Assembly: GCA_009787175.1 (NCBI GenBank)
Contig: WRGM01000172.1
Location: forward strand, 1 to 35,874
Length of the DNA: 35,874 nucleotides
Direction: 5' to 3'
Source of the DNA: Candidatus Bathycorpusculum fermentans
Lineage (GTDB): Archaea > Thermoproteota > Bathyarchaeia > Bathyarchaeales > Bathycorpusculaceae
This document shows positions 25,764 through 34,312 of this stretch, in pieces. Every line of letters begins with the position of its first letter. Position 1 is the stretch's first letter. The notes beneath the pieces are model-generated. The model made no database searches. It was not told the DNA's origin and saw only the letters and a list, made by a program, of their open reading frames with translations. The translations under genes were made by a program, and so were the position numbers.

Positions 25764-27206
25764 ATGATAGAGGTGCATTCGGAAAAAATAACAGAGGCTG
25801 TTAAAGACCTAATTCTTGATAGGTCTTATCATCTGCCCACTGATGTTCGTTGTGCTCTTGAAACTGCATTTATTAATGAGGGTGAAAGTCTGCCTAAATA
25901 TATTTTAGCTGAGTGTATTTCAAATTTTCAAATTGCTGATGAAGGTCAATATCCGCTGTGTCAAGACACCGGGACGGCATTGTTTTTTGTTGAAATTGGT
26001 GAAGATGTTTTTGTAAGGGGTAATTTAACTGATGCAGTAAATCAAGGGGTGCGTGAGGCATATACTGAGGGATATCTGCGTAAATCCCAAGTAGCTGACC
26101 CGCTTTTTGATAGAATTAACACAAAAGATAACACACCTGCCATTATCTATGCTATTTTTGTTCGTGGGGATAAAATTAAAATCAGTTTTCTTGCTAAGGG
26201 TGGTGGAGCGGAAAATTGTTGTGCATTAGGTATGCTAACGCCTTCTCAAGGCGTAGATGGTATAACTGATTTTGTAGTTGAAACAGTAAAAAAAGCTAGC
26301 GGAAAGCCCTGCCCTCCCATAATCGTTGGAGTTGGGATTGGTGGTACAGCAGATAGCGTTGGTGTTCTAGCAAAATACGCTCTACTCAAGAAAATAGGGC
26401 AAAGACATCCTGATATAAGATATGCAAAGCTGGAAGAGGATATTTTACAGAGGATTAACTCGCTTAACATCGGCGCGCAAGGGTTGGGCGGCAAAACTAC
26501 AGCTTTTGATGTGCATATTGAAACTGCACCTTGTCATATTGCCTCTATGCCAGTTGGTGTTGCTATTAATTGCCATAGTTCAAGGCATGGAAGCGTAATA
26601 ATTGGTAAAAGTAAAATAATCTTTGAAAAAGACGAAAAATATGTAACACGACAACTCCAGATTAAAGTTGATAATATTAAAAAAATAGCCTTACCGCTAT
26701 CGCTTGATGATGTACGTGAGCTTTCAGCTGGCGATATTGTCTCAATCTCGGGAACAATTTACACCGCACGTGATGCCGCTCATAAGCGTTTATTGGAAGC
26801 TATAAAAAACAATGAGAAACTACCTTTTAACCTGCAAGGGCAGGCAATATATTATGCCGGACCATCGCCAAATCGTCCTGGAAAGCCCATTGGTTCATGC
26901 GGTCCGACAACATCCATTAGGCTAGACTCTTTTTCTGACGAACTCCTCAAACAAGGTCTCAAAGTTATGATTGGTAAAGGTCCAAGGACATCCCAAACTA
27001 TGGAGCTTATGCAAAAATACGGTGCTATATATCTGGCATGCGTTGGGGGTGCCGCCGCAGTCACGACAACGAAAATTAAAAGCAGTGAGATTATAGCATA
27101 CAAAGATTTAGGACCAGAAGCAATCCACAAATTAGCAGTTGAGAATTTTGTATGCATAGTTGCAGTGGACAGCTTTGGTAGAAGTTTATATACCACAGGT
27201 AAATAA
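25764..27206 (+). CDS. Class I (4Fe-4S) fumarate hydratase, fused alpha and beta parts
   Basis: A 480-residue hydro-lyase interconverting fumarate and malate. Residues 1 to about 290 are the alpha part, with PLCQDTGTALFF (Cys66), GGGAENCC and KPCPPIIVGVGIGGTAD (Cys183), and VAINCHSSRHGS (Cys270). By spacing, Cys66, Cys183 and Cys270 are the likely cluster ligands. Residues 300-480 are the beta part, with LSAGDIVSISGTIYTARDAAHKR, GPTTSIRLDS and GKGPRTSQTM. In many archaea these are two genes; here they are one frame. I start at the ATG at 25764, preceded by GAGGGGAA; the upstream ATG at 25743 is almost at the previous stop. A tartrate dehydratase is the main alternative, but the context favours fumarase. 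Confidence 0.9.
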   Translation: MIEVHSEKITEAVKDLILDRSYHLPTDVRCALETAFINEGESLPKYILAECISNFQIADEGQYPLCQDTGTALFFVEIGEDVFVRGNLTDAVNQGVREAYTEGYLRKSQVADPLFDRINTKDNTPAIIYAIFVRGDKIKISFLAKGGGAENCCALGMLTPSQGVDGITDFVVETVKKASGKPCPPIIVGVGIGGTADSVGVLAKYALLKKIGQRHPDIRYAKLEEDILQRINSLNIGAQGLGGKTTAFDVHIETAPCHIASMPVGVAINCHSSRHGSVIIGKSKIIFEKDEKYVTRQLQIKVDNIKKIALPLSLDDVRELSAGDIVSISGTIYTARDAAHKRLLEAIKNNEKLPFNLQGQAIYYAGPSPNRPGKPIGSCGPTTSIRLDSFSDELLKQGLKVMIGKGPRTSQTMELMQKYGAIYLACVGGAAAVTTTKIKSSEIIAYKDLGPEAIHKLAVENFVCIVAVDSFGRSLYTTGK

Positions 27207-27497
27207 GTTTTGAACTATCCTGTTTTAGGTAGGTCTTATTTATGCTGTTTCAAAGGTTCTATCTTAAGTTTGATATGTTTTGTCTAGAGATGCGTGTGAA
27301 ACGATTCTTAGCTGATTAGCTGCTATAAGATTATTAGGAGATAACTGTAAAATTATGAGGAAAACATGATATAGCGTGCTCAGCGATTTGGTTATTGAGG
27401 TTAGATTTTTAGTTTTGTCTGGTTTTTTGATGTGTTGTGGCTTTTTGAAGAGGAAAATTCTAATGTATGTCTTGTAAATTGTTGTGTAGTGATAGTT
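27207..27497 (+). other. Intergenic region upstream of the TPR protein
   Basis: No gene was seen. The stretch is T/G-rich, with no clear TATA box or ribosome binding site in front of the ATG at 27498. Confidence 0.4.
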
Positions 27498-27911
27498 ATG
27501 AGTATTAAAGAGGATCCAATTAAGCTCCATAAGGATGCTAATGCTTTAATGGAGAATGGTAAATCAGTTGAAGCACGTGATTTATTTACAAGAAGCGGTG
27601 AACTTTATTTTAAAGGTCAAAACTATTTTGGTGCCGCTGAAATGTATTATAAAGCCGGCGAGTGCAGTGTAAACCTAAAAGAGTATCCACGAGCAGTTGA
27701 ATTTTTCACTAAAGCAGCTGATGTTGCTATAAATAAAGGCTTTGACCGTTACGGATTAAGCGCACTTAAAGAAGCTCAAGCAGTTCAAAAAACTGCAGGA
27801 AATACCGAAGCCGCAGAAGAAATTGAAAAACGTATAAAAGAGGTTAATGACAAAATTAACAAACAAAACGCCGCTAGCGATGATGACTCCTCCTTCTCAG
27901 TCTTCTCCTAA
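27498..27911 (+). CDS. TPR/SNAP-like helical repeat protein
   Basis: A 137-residue all-helical protein. Residues 1-100 show three TPR-like helix pairs (DANALMENGKSVEARDLFTRSGELYF, FGAAEMYYKAGECSVNLKEYPRAVEFFTKAADVA, RYGLSALKEAQAVQKTAG), followed by a charged helix (EAAEEIEKRIKEVNDKIN) and a Ser/Asp-rich tail. Such repeats bind other proteins; the spacing resembles the alpha-SNAP type. No partner is suggested by the neighbours. I place the start at the ATG at 27498, where the conserved-looking repeat begins; a GTG-initiated reading from 27432 would add a Cys/Val-rich leader that looks unlike coding sequence. The message might be leaderless. Confidence 0.75.
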   Translation: MSIKEDPIKLHKDANALMENGKSVEARDLFTRSGELYFKGQNYFGAAEMYYKAGECSVNLKEYPRAVEFFTKAADVAINKGFDRYGLSALKEAQAVQKTAGNTEAAEEIEKRIKEVNDKINKQNAASDDDSSFSVFS

Positions 27912-27929
27912 CAATAACCTCCTTCTATC

Positions 27930-27959
27930 TTACTTTTTTTGATTCTACTGTTTTTCTCT
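27930..27959 (+). terminator. T-rich termination region after the TPR gene
   Basis: Two T-tracts (around 27933-27940 and 27951-27958) follow the stop of the TPR gene on the plus strand. Archaeal termination commonly uses such tracts. They lie in the 48-bp gap to the convergent copper chaperone gene. Confidence 0.35.
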
Positions 27960-28172
27960 TTAACAAGTGTAAATGTCATAGCCTTGTTCTTCGATTTTCT
28001 CCTCAATAGCCTTTGTTGTGATAAGTGTTGAGTTATATTCTACTAGTACAGTTTTAGCTTTCAAGTCCACAGTTACATTAAACACGCCTGGTAACGTGTT
28101 TACTTCTTTTACTATAGACTTTGCACAATGCTCACATGACATGCCATTTACATTCAATAATATTTTTTCCAC
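27960..28172 (-). CDS. Copper chaperone (heavy-metal-associated domain protein, CopZ-like)
   Basis: A 70-residue HMA-domain protein with the metal-binding loop GMSCEHC (10-16) and the beta-alpha-beta pattern of the family (VKEVNTLPGVFNVTVDLKAKTVLVEYN). It is expected to carry Cu(I) to the CopA ATPase encoded immediately upstream in the same direction. I take GTG at 28172 as start because GGAGGT lies 6 nt before it; the ATG at 28187 overlaps that ribosome site. The gap to copA is 24 bp. A Cys at the very C-terminus (DIYTC) is an extra feature. Confidence 0.85.
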   Translation of the reverse strand: MEKILLNVNGMSCEHCAKSIVKEVNTLPGVFNVTVDLKAKTVLVEYNSTLITTKAIEEKIEEQGYDIYTC

Positions 28173-28196
28173 ACTAACACCTCCCATTTTCTGTTT

Positions 28197-30488
28197 TTAG
28201 TTTGTTGTTTTAAATTTTTTTAGCCGCAACGCGTTTATTAGAACTGAAATTGAGCTAAATGACATGATGGCCGCCGCTAAAATTGGGTTTAGTAACGGAC
28301 CGCCTATTAGATATAGCAGTCCTGCTGCGATAGATATTGCTGCTATGTTGTATCCAAATGCCCAGAAAAGATTTTGTTTAATAATTTTAATGGTTTTTCT
28401 GCTCAACGCTATGGCTATAGGGACATCTCTTAGGTCATTTCTCATTAGTATTATATCTGCTGATTCTATGGCAACATTTGTGCCTGATCCTATTGCTATA
28501 CCTATGTCTGCTTGGACTAACGCGGGGGCATCATTTATTCCGTCTCCTACCATGGCAACCCTTTTGCCTTCCAGTTGAAGTTTCTCTATAACATCTGCTT
28601 TATCCTGTGGTAAAACTTCTGCTATAACCCTATCTATACCCACCTGTCCTGCAATCGCCACCGCTGTATACCTGCTATCACCTGTTAACATAATTATATC
28701 AAGTCCCATACTCTTCAAAGACTTGACAGCCTCATAGCTGCCCTGCTTTACAACATCAGCTACTGCAATAATCCCTGCTAATTGACTATTTACAGAAATA
28801 AACATAGCAGTCTTTCCCTCCACTGCAAGCCTTTCTGCTTGCCCTGCTAAATCCCCTACGACCGCAGCTAACGCTGCACCACACATTTTTTCCACAAAAT
28901 TTCTATTACCCACCACAACACGCTTCCCTGCAACATCTGCAGAAACACCTAACCCTGCAAACGCCTCAAAACGCTCTAATACAGATAATTCAAGCTCCTC
29001 TTTTTCCGCCGCATGCACAACAACTCTTCCAAGCGGATGCTCTGAGCCCTTTTCAGCCGAAGCCGCTATCTGCAACAATTCCTCCCGCCTATAACCATTT
29101 ACAGCTATAATATCTGTTACCTCCGCTTTACCCTCTGTAACAGTACCCGTCTTATCAAAAACAACCGTTCTAACCTTATGTGCCACTTCTAAGGCTTCGC
29201 CATTTTTAACCAGTATACCCATCTTTGCCCCAATGCCTGTACTAACCACAATAGCTGTAGGCGTAGCAAGCCCTAACGCACAAGGACAAGATATTACAAG
29301 AACAGAAACAAACACCCTCAACGCGAACACAAAATCCCCAGTACCTATAAACCAGCCGACAAAAGCTAAACACGCTATACCTAACACGACAGGAACAAAA
29401 TAACCCGACACAACATCAGCCAGTTTAGCAATAGGTGCCTTACTACCCTGCACCTCCTCTATAGTCCTTATAATCTGAGCAAAAACAGTATCCGCACCAA
29501 TATTTACCGCCTCAAAACGTATCAAACCATTCGTATTCAAACTAGCCGCATAAACTCTATCCCCCACACCCTTATCAACAGGCAAACTCTCCCCCGACAA
29601 CATAGACTCATCCACAGCTGCAGACCCCTCTAAAATTACGCCATCAACAGGAATTTTCCCACCAGGCCTAACAACAAGAACATCACCAACTTTAACATCA
29701 CCTATCAAAACCTCACACTCCACCCCCTCCTCACTCAATATAACCGCTGTTTCAGGCACAAGACACAACAATTTCTCTAAAGCCTCACTTGCCTTACCCT
29801 TACTTACCGCTTCCAAAGACTTCCCAAATAAAATAAGCGATATTATAACCCCCACTGTTTCAAAATACAAATGCCCAACAGCACCATGATCACCACGAAC
29901 AATTTGTAAAAACGAAAACACACTATAACAAAAAGCCGCCGATGTACCTATAGCAATTAAACTATCCATATTAGGACTCCTATTCCACAACGCCCTATAA
30001 CCCACAACAAAAAACCTGTAACCCACCACCATTACAGGTATTGTTAATGATAACTGTAAACATGAATAAGCCAACGGATGCGCCATCGGCTGCAAAAAGA
30101 ACGGAACAGGTAATCCACCCCAAGGTAACATGGGACCCATGGCAAAATATAAGAGCGGTAAACTAAACACGGCTGAAACGACAAATTTTATCCACAAAAG
30201 ACGAATCTCTTTTTCTCTACGGAGACGATTATCCCCTTTACTGGTAACTGTTTTATTCTCTATCTCCAGAGTTTTGTAACCCGCATTTATTACTACTTGT
30301 TTTAGTGCAGCTAATTCTACAATTTGTGGGTCATATTTGACTAACGCTTTTTCGGTTGCAAAATTTACTGAAACTTCTATAACGCCATGTGTCTTCTGTA
30401 ATGCTCTCTCTACTCTTTTAGCACAAGCCTCACAGGTCATCCCTGTAATAATGAACACATGACTGTCTAGCATAGAACTTACTGCCAT
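28197..30488 (-). CDS. copA: Copper-exporting P1B-type ATPase
   Basis: A 763-residue membrane ATPase. One N-terminal HMA domain carries GMTCEAC (16-22). Transmembrane segments occupy about residues 99-230. The actuator loop has LSGES (297-301), and the ion-binding CPC motif (401-403) marks a Cu/Ag pump. The phosphorylated Asp445 is in DKTGT, the nucleotide domain has SEHPLG (HP at 484-485), and GDGINDAP precedes the final two helices. It exports Cu(I) from the cytoplasm. The copZ-like gene follows in the same unit. A TATA box (about 30511-30517) lies 25 nt before the ATG, so the transcript is probably leaderless, and a perfect palindrome abuts that box. Met6 is an alternative start. Confidence 0.93.
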   Translation of the reverse strand: MAVSSMLDSHVFIITGMTCEACAKRVERALQKTHGVIEVSVNFATEKALVKYDPQIVELAALKQVVINAGYKTLEIENKTVTSKGDNRLRREKEIRLLWIKFVVSAVFSLPLLYFAMGPMLPWGGLPVPFFLQPMAHPLAYSCLQLSLTIPVMVVGYRFFVVGYRALWNRSPNMDSLIAIGTSAAFCYSVFSFLQIVRGDHGAVGHLYFETVGVIISLILFGKSLEAVSKGKASEALEKLLCLVPETAVILSEEGVECEVLIGDVKVGDVLVVRPGGKIPVDGVILEGSAAVDESMLSGESLPVDKGVGDRVYAASLNTNGLIRFEAVNIGADTVFAQIIRTIEEVQGSKAPIAKLADVVSGYFVPVVLGIACLAFVGWFIGTGDFVFALRVFVSVLVISCPCALGLATPTAIVVSTGIGAKMGILVKNGEALEVAHKVRTVVFDKTGTVTEGKAEVTDIIAVNGYRREELLQIAASAEKGSEHPLGRVVVHAAEKEELELSVLERFEAFAGLGVSADVAGKRVVVGNRNFVEKMCGAALAAVVGDLAGQAERLAVEGKTAMFISVNSQLAGIIAVADVVKQGSYEAVKSLKSMGLDIIMLTGDSRYTAVAIAGQVGIDRVIAEVLPQDKADVIEKLQLEGKRVAMVGDGINDAPALVQADIGIAIGSGTNVAIESADIILMRNDLRDVPIAIALSRKTIKIIKQNLFWAFGYNIAAISIAAGLLYLIGGPLLNPILAAAIMSFSSISVLINALRLKKFKTTN

Positions 30489-30510
30489 TAGAGAACTCTT
30501 TTAAAATGGA

Positions 30511-30540
30511 ATATAAAGATTACACAGATCTTCTGTGTAA
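30511..30540 (-). promoter_or_regulatory. copA promoter with adjacent perfect palindrome (candidate metal-responsive operator)
   Basis: On the minus strand TTTATAT (30511-30517) lies about 25 nt from the copA ATG. Immediately upstream is TTACACAG-ATCTT-CTGTGTAA (30520-30540), a perfect inverted repeat with 8-bp arms and a 5-bp centre. A repressor bound there would block TBP/TFB. It also lies 19 bp after the nrdG stop, so a role as a hairpin in the nrdG 3' end is the alternative. Confidence 0.55.
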
Positions 30541-30559
30541 TTTTTTGGAAATGAAAAAA

Positions 30560-31237
30560 TTAGATGCGGAGTAATACTTTTTCTGTGTATTTACTTAGGC
30601 TGTCTGCGAATTTTTCTATGGTTTCTGGTGCGTAGCATTGTAGTTTTTGGTAGTGTTTGTCTGGTGCGTTTTCTGGTGTAAATTGTTGTAGTACATGAAT
30701 TTTGGAGCCTTCAGATAGTTTGCCTATTTGTTCTATATCTTCTGGTGTGACGATTTCAGGGACTATGGTTGTGCGAAATTCATAGGGTACTTTGCCTTTT
30801 TTAAGTATCTCTATGCTTTTTTGCAGGTTACTTGTGTCTTGTGCTCCTAATTGGCTGTATTTTTCTAGGCTTGTTTTAATGTCTAAGGCTATGTAATCTA
30901 CATAGTTGAGGCATTCTTCTAATACGTCTGGATAGAATCCATTGGTGTCTAATTTTACTGAGAAGCCTTTTTCTTTTAATTTAGCGAGAAATTTAGGCAG
31001 TTCCTTATGCATGCATGGTTCTCCACCTGTGATAACTATGGCGTCTACGTATTTTTTGCGGGCTTCTAAAATTTCTAGTATGGTGGCTTCTTGTAGAAAG
31101 GGTGGCTGGGGGTTAGTAGCTATTTCCCAGTTGTGGCAGTATGCGCAGTGTAAGTTGCAGCTTGGGGTGAATAGTACGCTGGCTACTTTGTCTGGATAGT
31201 CTAGTAAGCTTGTTTTTTGTAGTCCGCTAAATTTCAT
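30560..31237 (-). CDS. nrdG: Anaerobic ribonucleotide reductase activating protein (radical SAM)
   Basis: A 225-residue activase that creates the glycyl radical of NrdD. The cluster motif is CNLHCAYC with Cys27, Cys31 and Cys34. The N-terminal GLQKTSLLDYPDKVASVLFTPSC and the GGEP motif in VITGGEPCMH are typical of the archaeal/clostridial-length NrdG family. Residues LDTNGFYPD and ALDIKTS follow the barrel. It ends the nrdR-nrdD-nrdG operon, starting 14 bp after nrdD with AGGAT upstream. Related pyruvate-formate-lyase activases are the alternative, but the neighbour settles it. Confidence 0.92.
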   Translation of the reverse strand: MKFSGLQKTSLLDYPDKVASVLFTPSCNLHCAYCHNWEIATNPQPPFLQEATILEILEARKKYVDAIVITGGEPCMHKELPKFLAKLKEKGFSVKLDTNGFYPDVLEECLNYVDYIALDIKTSLEKYSQLGAQDTSNLQKSIEILKKGKVPYEFRTTIVPEIVTPEDIEQIGKLSEGSKIHVLQQFTPENAPDKHYQKLQCYAPETIEKFADSLSKYTEKVLLRI

Positions 31238-31251
31238 TTATCCTGTTTCAC

Positions 31252-33378
31252 CTATTGTGTCCGTGGGGTGGTGGCTATGGTGTTTGAGCGGTCGAAGGTT
31301 TTTCGTATGGTAAATTCTGCTTGTTTTCCGTTGTTCCATTGGTCAACTGGGCGTAGGTAGCCGACGACGCGGCTGTATATTTCACTGTTTGCGCCACAGG
31401 TTGGGCAGTTTTTGTGTTCGCCTGTGGTATAGCCATGGCTTGGGCAGATGCTAAATGTGGGTGTTAGGGTGAAGTAGGGTATGTTTGTGTTGTGTGCTAC
31501 TTTTTTGACTAGTTCTGCTGCTGCTTTCCATGTTGGTAAGCGTTCGCCTAGGAATATGTGGAAGTTTGTTCCTCCTGTGTATAGTGTTTGTAGTGTATTT
31601 TGGTGTTCTAGGGCTTCGAAGAGGTCTCCTGTGAAGTCGACTGGTAATTGTGATGAGTTAGTATAGAATGGTTCTGCGTGTTCTCTTTGGACCTGTTTTT
31701 GGTTAGCAAATACTATGTCATGGTAACGTTTTTGGTCTATGCGCGCTAGGCGATATGCGGTGCTTTCTGCGGGTGTAGCTTCTAAATTGTATATATCACC
31801 TGTTTCTTCTTGATATTTGCTTATACGGTTTCGCATGAAGCCTAATGTTTTTATTGCAAATGCATGGCCGTCTTTGGAGGCAATATTTTGTCCAAGTAAG
31901 TTTAGAACGGCTTCATTTATGCCTACGATGCCTATTGTTGAGAAATGGTTTTTCCAGTACTTGTCATATCGCTCTTTAATGTTACGTAGGTAACGTTTGG
32001 AGTAGGGGTATAGTCCTTTTTCTGTGAAACGTTCAAGTACTTTACGTTTAATCTCTAAACTTAGCTTTGCTGTATCCATAAGTTCGCCTATTTTCTCAAA
32101 AAACTCGTCTTCATTCTTTGAAAGGTATCCTACTCTGGGAATGTTTAATGTAACCACACCTATGCTGCCTGTTAGCGGGTTTGCGCCAAAAAAGCCGCCT
32201 CCGCGTTTGCGTAGTTCTCTATTGTCTATGCGTAGTCGGCAGCACATGCTGCGTACGTCTTCAGGGTTTAAGTCGCTATTTATGAAATTGCTAAAGTTAG
32301 GTACTCCATATTTAGCTGTAACTTCAAATATTGCCTGTGAAACAGGTGATTCCCAGTCAAAGTCTTTTGTAATGTTATATGTTGGAATTGGAAAAGTGAA
32401 CACTCTACCCTTTGAGTCTCCTCTGGCCATAACTTTGGCAAAAGCTATGTTTAACATTTCCATTTCCTTAGTCATATCGCCATATGTGTCCTCTGTTACT
32501 TTCCCGTTAAATATTATAGCCTCATCTTTCATGAAGCTTGGAACTACTAAATCTAATGTAAGATTTGTAAAAGGTGTCTGGAAACCAACGCGTGTGGGAA
32601 CATTCATATTAAAGAAGAATTCCTGTATCGCCTGCTCTACATCTCTTTGTGTCAAATTGTCATAACGGATAAAGGGTGCTAGGTAAGTGTCAAAATTGCT
32701 AAATGCCTGCGCTCCTGCGGCTTCTCCTTGTAGAGTGTAGAAAAAGTTTACAATATGACCTAACGCGGTGCGGAAATGCTTAGCCGGTTTGCTTTCAATT
32801 TTTCCTGATACGCCACCAAAGCCTGAAAGCAGCAGATCGCTTAGATCCCAGCCGACACAGTAGGGTCCTAAGACGCCTAAGTCATGAATGTGTAGGTCGC
32901 CTGAGAAGTGGGCGTCTGCAATTTTTTGTGGGTAAATGCGGCTTATCCAGTATTTTGCAATTACTGTAGATGAGAGATAATTGTTTAATCCTTGAAGTGA
33001 ATAGCTCATGTTGCTATTTTCTTTAACTCTCCAGTCTTCTACTTCTAAGTATTGGTCAACAAGGTCTGCAGAGCTTAGTAACGCGGCTAACTCGCGCATA
33101 TCATTGTGCTGTTTACGATAGAGGATATACGCTTTAGCTGTAGATGCGTTACCATTTTCAATTAATCGCCTTTCGACAAGATCTTGAATTTCCTCAACAG
33201 TAGGAACACCATCTTCCCCATACTGCTTATTTAGTATAGTTACTACTTCATCGCATATACGCTTAGCCTGCTCTTTGTCTTTTCCACCAACAGATCTGGC
33301 GGCTTTCCAAATAGCTTCTGTAATACGTTCTGGGTCAAAATGTTCTAATTTACTATCACGTTTTAATACAAACTTCAT
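31252..33378 (-). CDS. nrdD: Anaerobic (class III) ribonucleoside-triphosphate reductase
   Basis: A 708-residue enzyme reducing ribonucleotides to deoxyribonucleotides without oxygen. Residues 1-90 form an ATP-cone allosteric domain (VLKRDSKLEHFDPERITEAI). The barrel includes GDLHIHDLG, PTRVGFQTPFTN and NSSQLPVDF. The zinc site is CPSH...CPTC (Cys645, His648, Cys658, Cys661). The glycyl radical is expected at Gly673 in RVVGYLRP, 35 residues from the end. Its ATG overlaps the nrdR stop by one base, so the two are translationally coupled, and nrdG follows. The 3' part of the gene is strongly G/T-rich on the plus strand, unlike its 5' part. Confidence 0.95.
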   Translation of the reverse strand: MKFVLKRDSKLEHFDPERITEAIWKAARSVGGKDKEQAKRICDEVVTILNKQYGEDGVPTVEEIQDLVERRLIENGNASTAKAYILYRKQHNDMRELAALLSSADLVDQYLEVEDWRVKENSNMSYSLQGLNNYLSSTVIAKYWISRIYPQKIADAHFSGDLHIHDLGVLGPYCVGWDLSDLLLSGFGGVSGKIESKPAKHFRTALGHIVNFFYTLQGEAAGAQAFSNFDTYLAPFIRYDNLTQRDVEQAIQEFFFNMNVPTRVGFQTPFTNLTLDLVVPSFMKDEAIIFNGKVTEDTYGDMTKEMEMLNIAFAKVMARGDSKGRVFTFPIPTYNITKDFDWESPVSQAIFEVTAKYGVPNFSNFINSDLNPEDVRSMCCRLRIDNRELRKRGGGFFGANPLTGSIGVVTLNIPRVGYLSKNEDEFFEKIGELMDTAKLSLEIKRKVLERFTEKGLYPYSKRYLRNIKERYDKYWKNHFSTIGIVGINEAVLNLLGQNIASKDGHAFAIKTLGFMRNRISKYQEETGDIYNLEATPAESTAYRLARIDQKRYHDIVFANQKQVQREHAEPFYTNSSQLPVDFTGDLFEALEHQNTLQTLYTGGTNFHIFLGERLPTWKAAAELVKKVAHNTNIPYFTLTPTFSICPSHGYTTGEHKNCPTCGANSEIYSRVVGYLRPVDQWNNGKQAEFTIRKTFDRSNTIATTPRTQ

Positions 33379-33824
33379 TATTTTTCCACTTCCATAAGTA
33401 AACGCCCGAAATCTTCGGGTTCTTCGAATTTTTTGTAAACAGATGCAAATCTTATGTAGACTATATGATCTACATTTTTTAGGTACTTCATAACTAGGTC
33501 ACCTATTTCCTGTGACGATATCTCTTCAGCGCCCTTCATCATAAGATCCTGCCGTATTTGTCCTGCTAACTCGTTAATCTGCGCCATGGATACAGGTCGT
33601 TTTTCGCTTGCTTTCTGTAAGCCTCGGATTATTTTATTTACATCAAACCGTTCTAGTTTTCCGTCTTTTTTGCGTACCATTAATTCTATTGTTTCAATGT
33701 ACTCGTATGTTGTGAAGCGTTTGCTACAGTTTGTGCACTCTTTTCGTCGGCGCGTAGTATTGTCTGGGGAATCGCGTGTTTCAAGGGTTTTAAAGTTTTC
33801 AGAGCTGCAGTAAGGGCATTTCAT
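33378..33824 (-). CDS. nrdR: Transcriptional repressor NrdR
   Basis: A 148-residue regulator with a zinc ribbon (Cys3, Cys6, Cys30, Cys33; MKCPYCSSENFKTLETRDS) containing the DNA-binding RRRKEC part, followed by an ATP-cone (about 48-137; VRKKDGKLERFDVNKIIRGL). In bacteria NrdR senses ATP/dATP and represses ribonucleotide reductase operons. It heads nrdR-nrdD-nrdG, so autoregulation is plausible. I use the ATG at 33824 preceded by GGTGAG; a GTG nine bases upstream is possible. NrdR is mainly bacterial and rarer in archaea, so lateral transfer with nrdD is worth considering. I found no convincing pair of NrdR boxes. Confidence 0.92.
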   Translation of the reverse strand: MKCPYCSSENFKTLETRDSPDNTTRRRKECTNCSKRFTTYEYIETIELMVRKKDGKLERFDVNKIIRGLQKASEKRPVSMAQINELAGQIRQDLMMKGAEEISSQEIGDLVMKYLKNVDHIVYIRFASVYKKFEEPEDFGRLLMEVEK

Positions 33825-33874
33825 GATTCTCACCGTATAGTGTTACAAGAATTTAGAATACACTACACTTAGCG

Positions 33875-33884
33875 CCTATATAAG
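33875..33884 (-). promoter_or_regulatory. TATA box of the nrdR-nrdD-nrdG operon
   Basis: On the minus strand CTTATATAGG lies about 55 bp before the nrdR ATG and predicts a transcript start near 33852. Confidence 0.5.
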
Positions 33885-34036
33885 CCCTTTTCACACTAAA
33901 TATCAAATAAACCCCATAAGCCAAAAACACAAATACATTAAAATAGACAGGTTTAAAGAAAACAAAAACCCCAAAACAGACATATTTAACAAAAACTTAC
34001 ATATCTAAAAAATTTAACACTTAAATTACAGAAAAA

Positions 34037-34255
34037 TCAAGTCTCACCATTAACAGGTTTTACAATTAAATATCCCTTATCAATTAACCAATGATGAAAC
34101 TGATATGTAGTAAACAAACAACCTGACCCACACGTTTTACGAATACGCTCATACTCTAAAGAACCCTCCACCTGCCTGTTAAGCTCCACTTGAATAGAAC
34201 ACTTTACATCATTACAAAACTCTCTACGTTTATACTCAACAAAACCGTCTAACAT
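34037..34255 (-). CDS. Small conserved-looking Cys-containing protein
   Basis: A 72-residue protein with two Cys pairs: Cys14 and Cys19 (FCNDVKC), and Cys42 and Cys46 (TCGSGC). The rest is mixed helix and strand (VELNRQVEGSLEYERIRKTC; TTYQFHHWLIDKGYLIVKP). The Cys arrangement could hold a metal, and the overall make-up resembles small archaeal DNA- or RNA-associated proteins. I recognise no family by name. It is a lone gene. CTTATATG at about 34284-34291 is a possible TATA box, partly overlapped by an inverted repeat. No ribosome binding site is visible before the ATG. Confidence 0.6.
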   Translation of the reverse strand: MLDGFVEYKRREFCNDVKCSIQVELNRQVEGSLEYERIRKTCGSGCLFTTYQFHHWLIDKGYLIVKPVNGET

Positions 34256-34290
34256 GACTTATCAATTTCATTATCTTCAATTGTGCATAT

Positions 34291-34312
34291 AAGCCTTATT
34301 TTAAAAAGGCTT
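34291..34312. promoter_or_regulatory. Inverted repeat in divergent promoter region
   Basis: AAGCCTT (34291-34297) and AAGGCTT (34306-34312) form a perfect 7-bp-arm palindrome with an 8-bp A/T spacer. It abuts the probable TATA box of the 72-residue gene. It could be an operator or a hairpin in the leader. Confidence 0.4.

Noticed and set aside
33831..33900. Possible NrdR boxes upstream of nrdR (ACACTATA half-site and CACTA-like words)
   Set aside because: Only half-sites match the known consensus and no properly spaced palindromic pair could be built.
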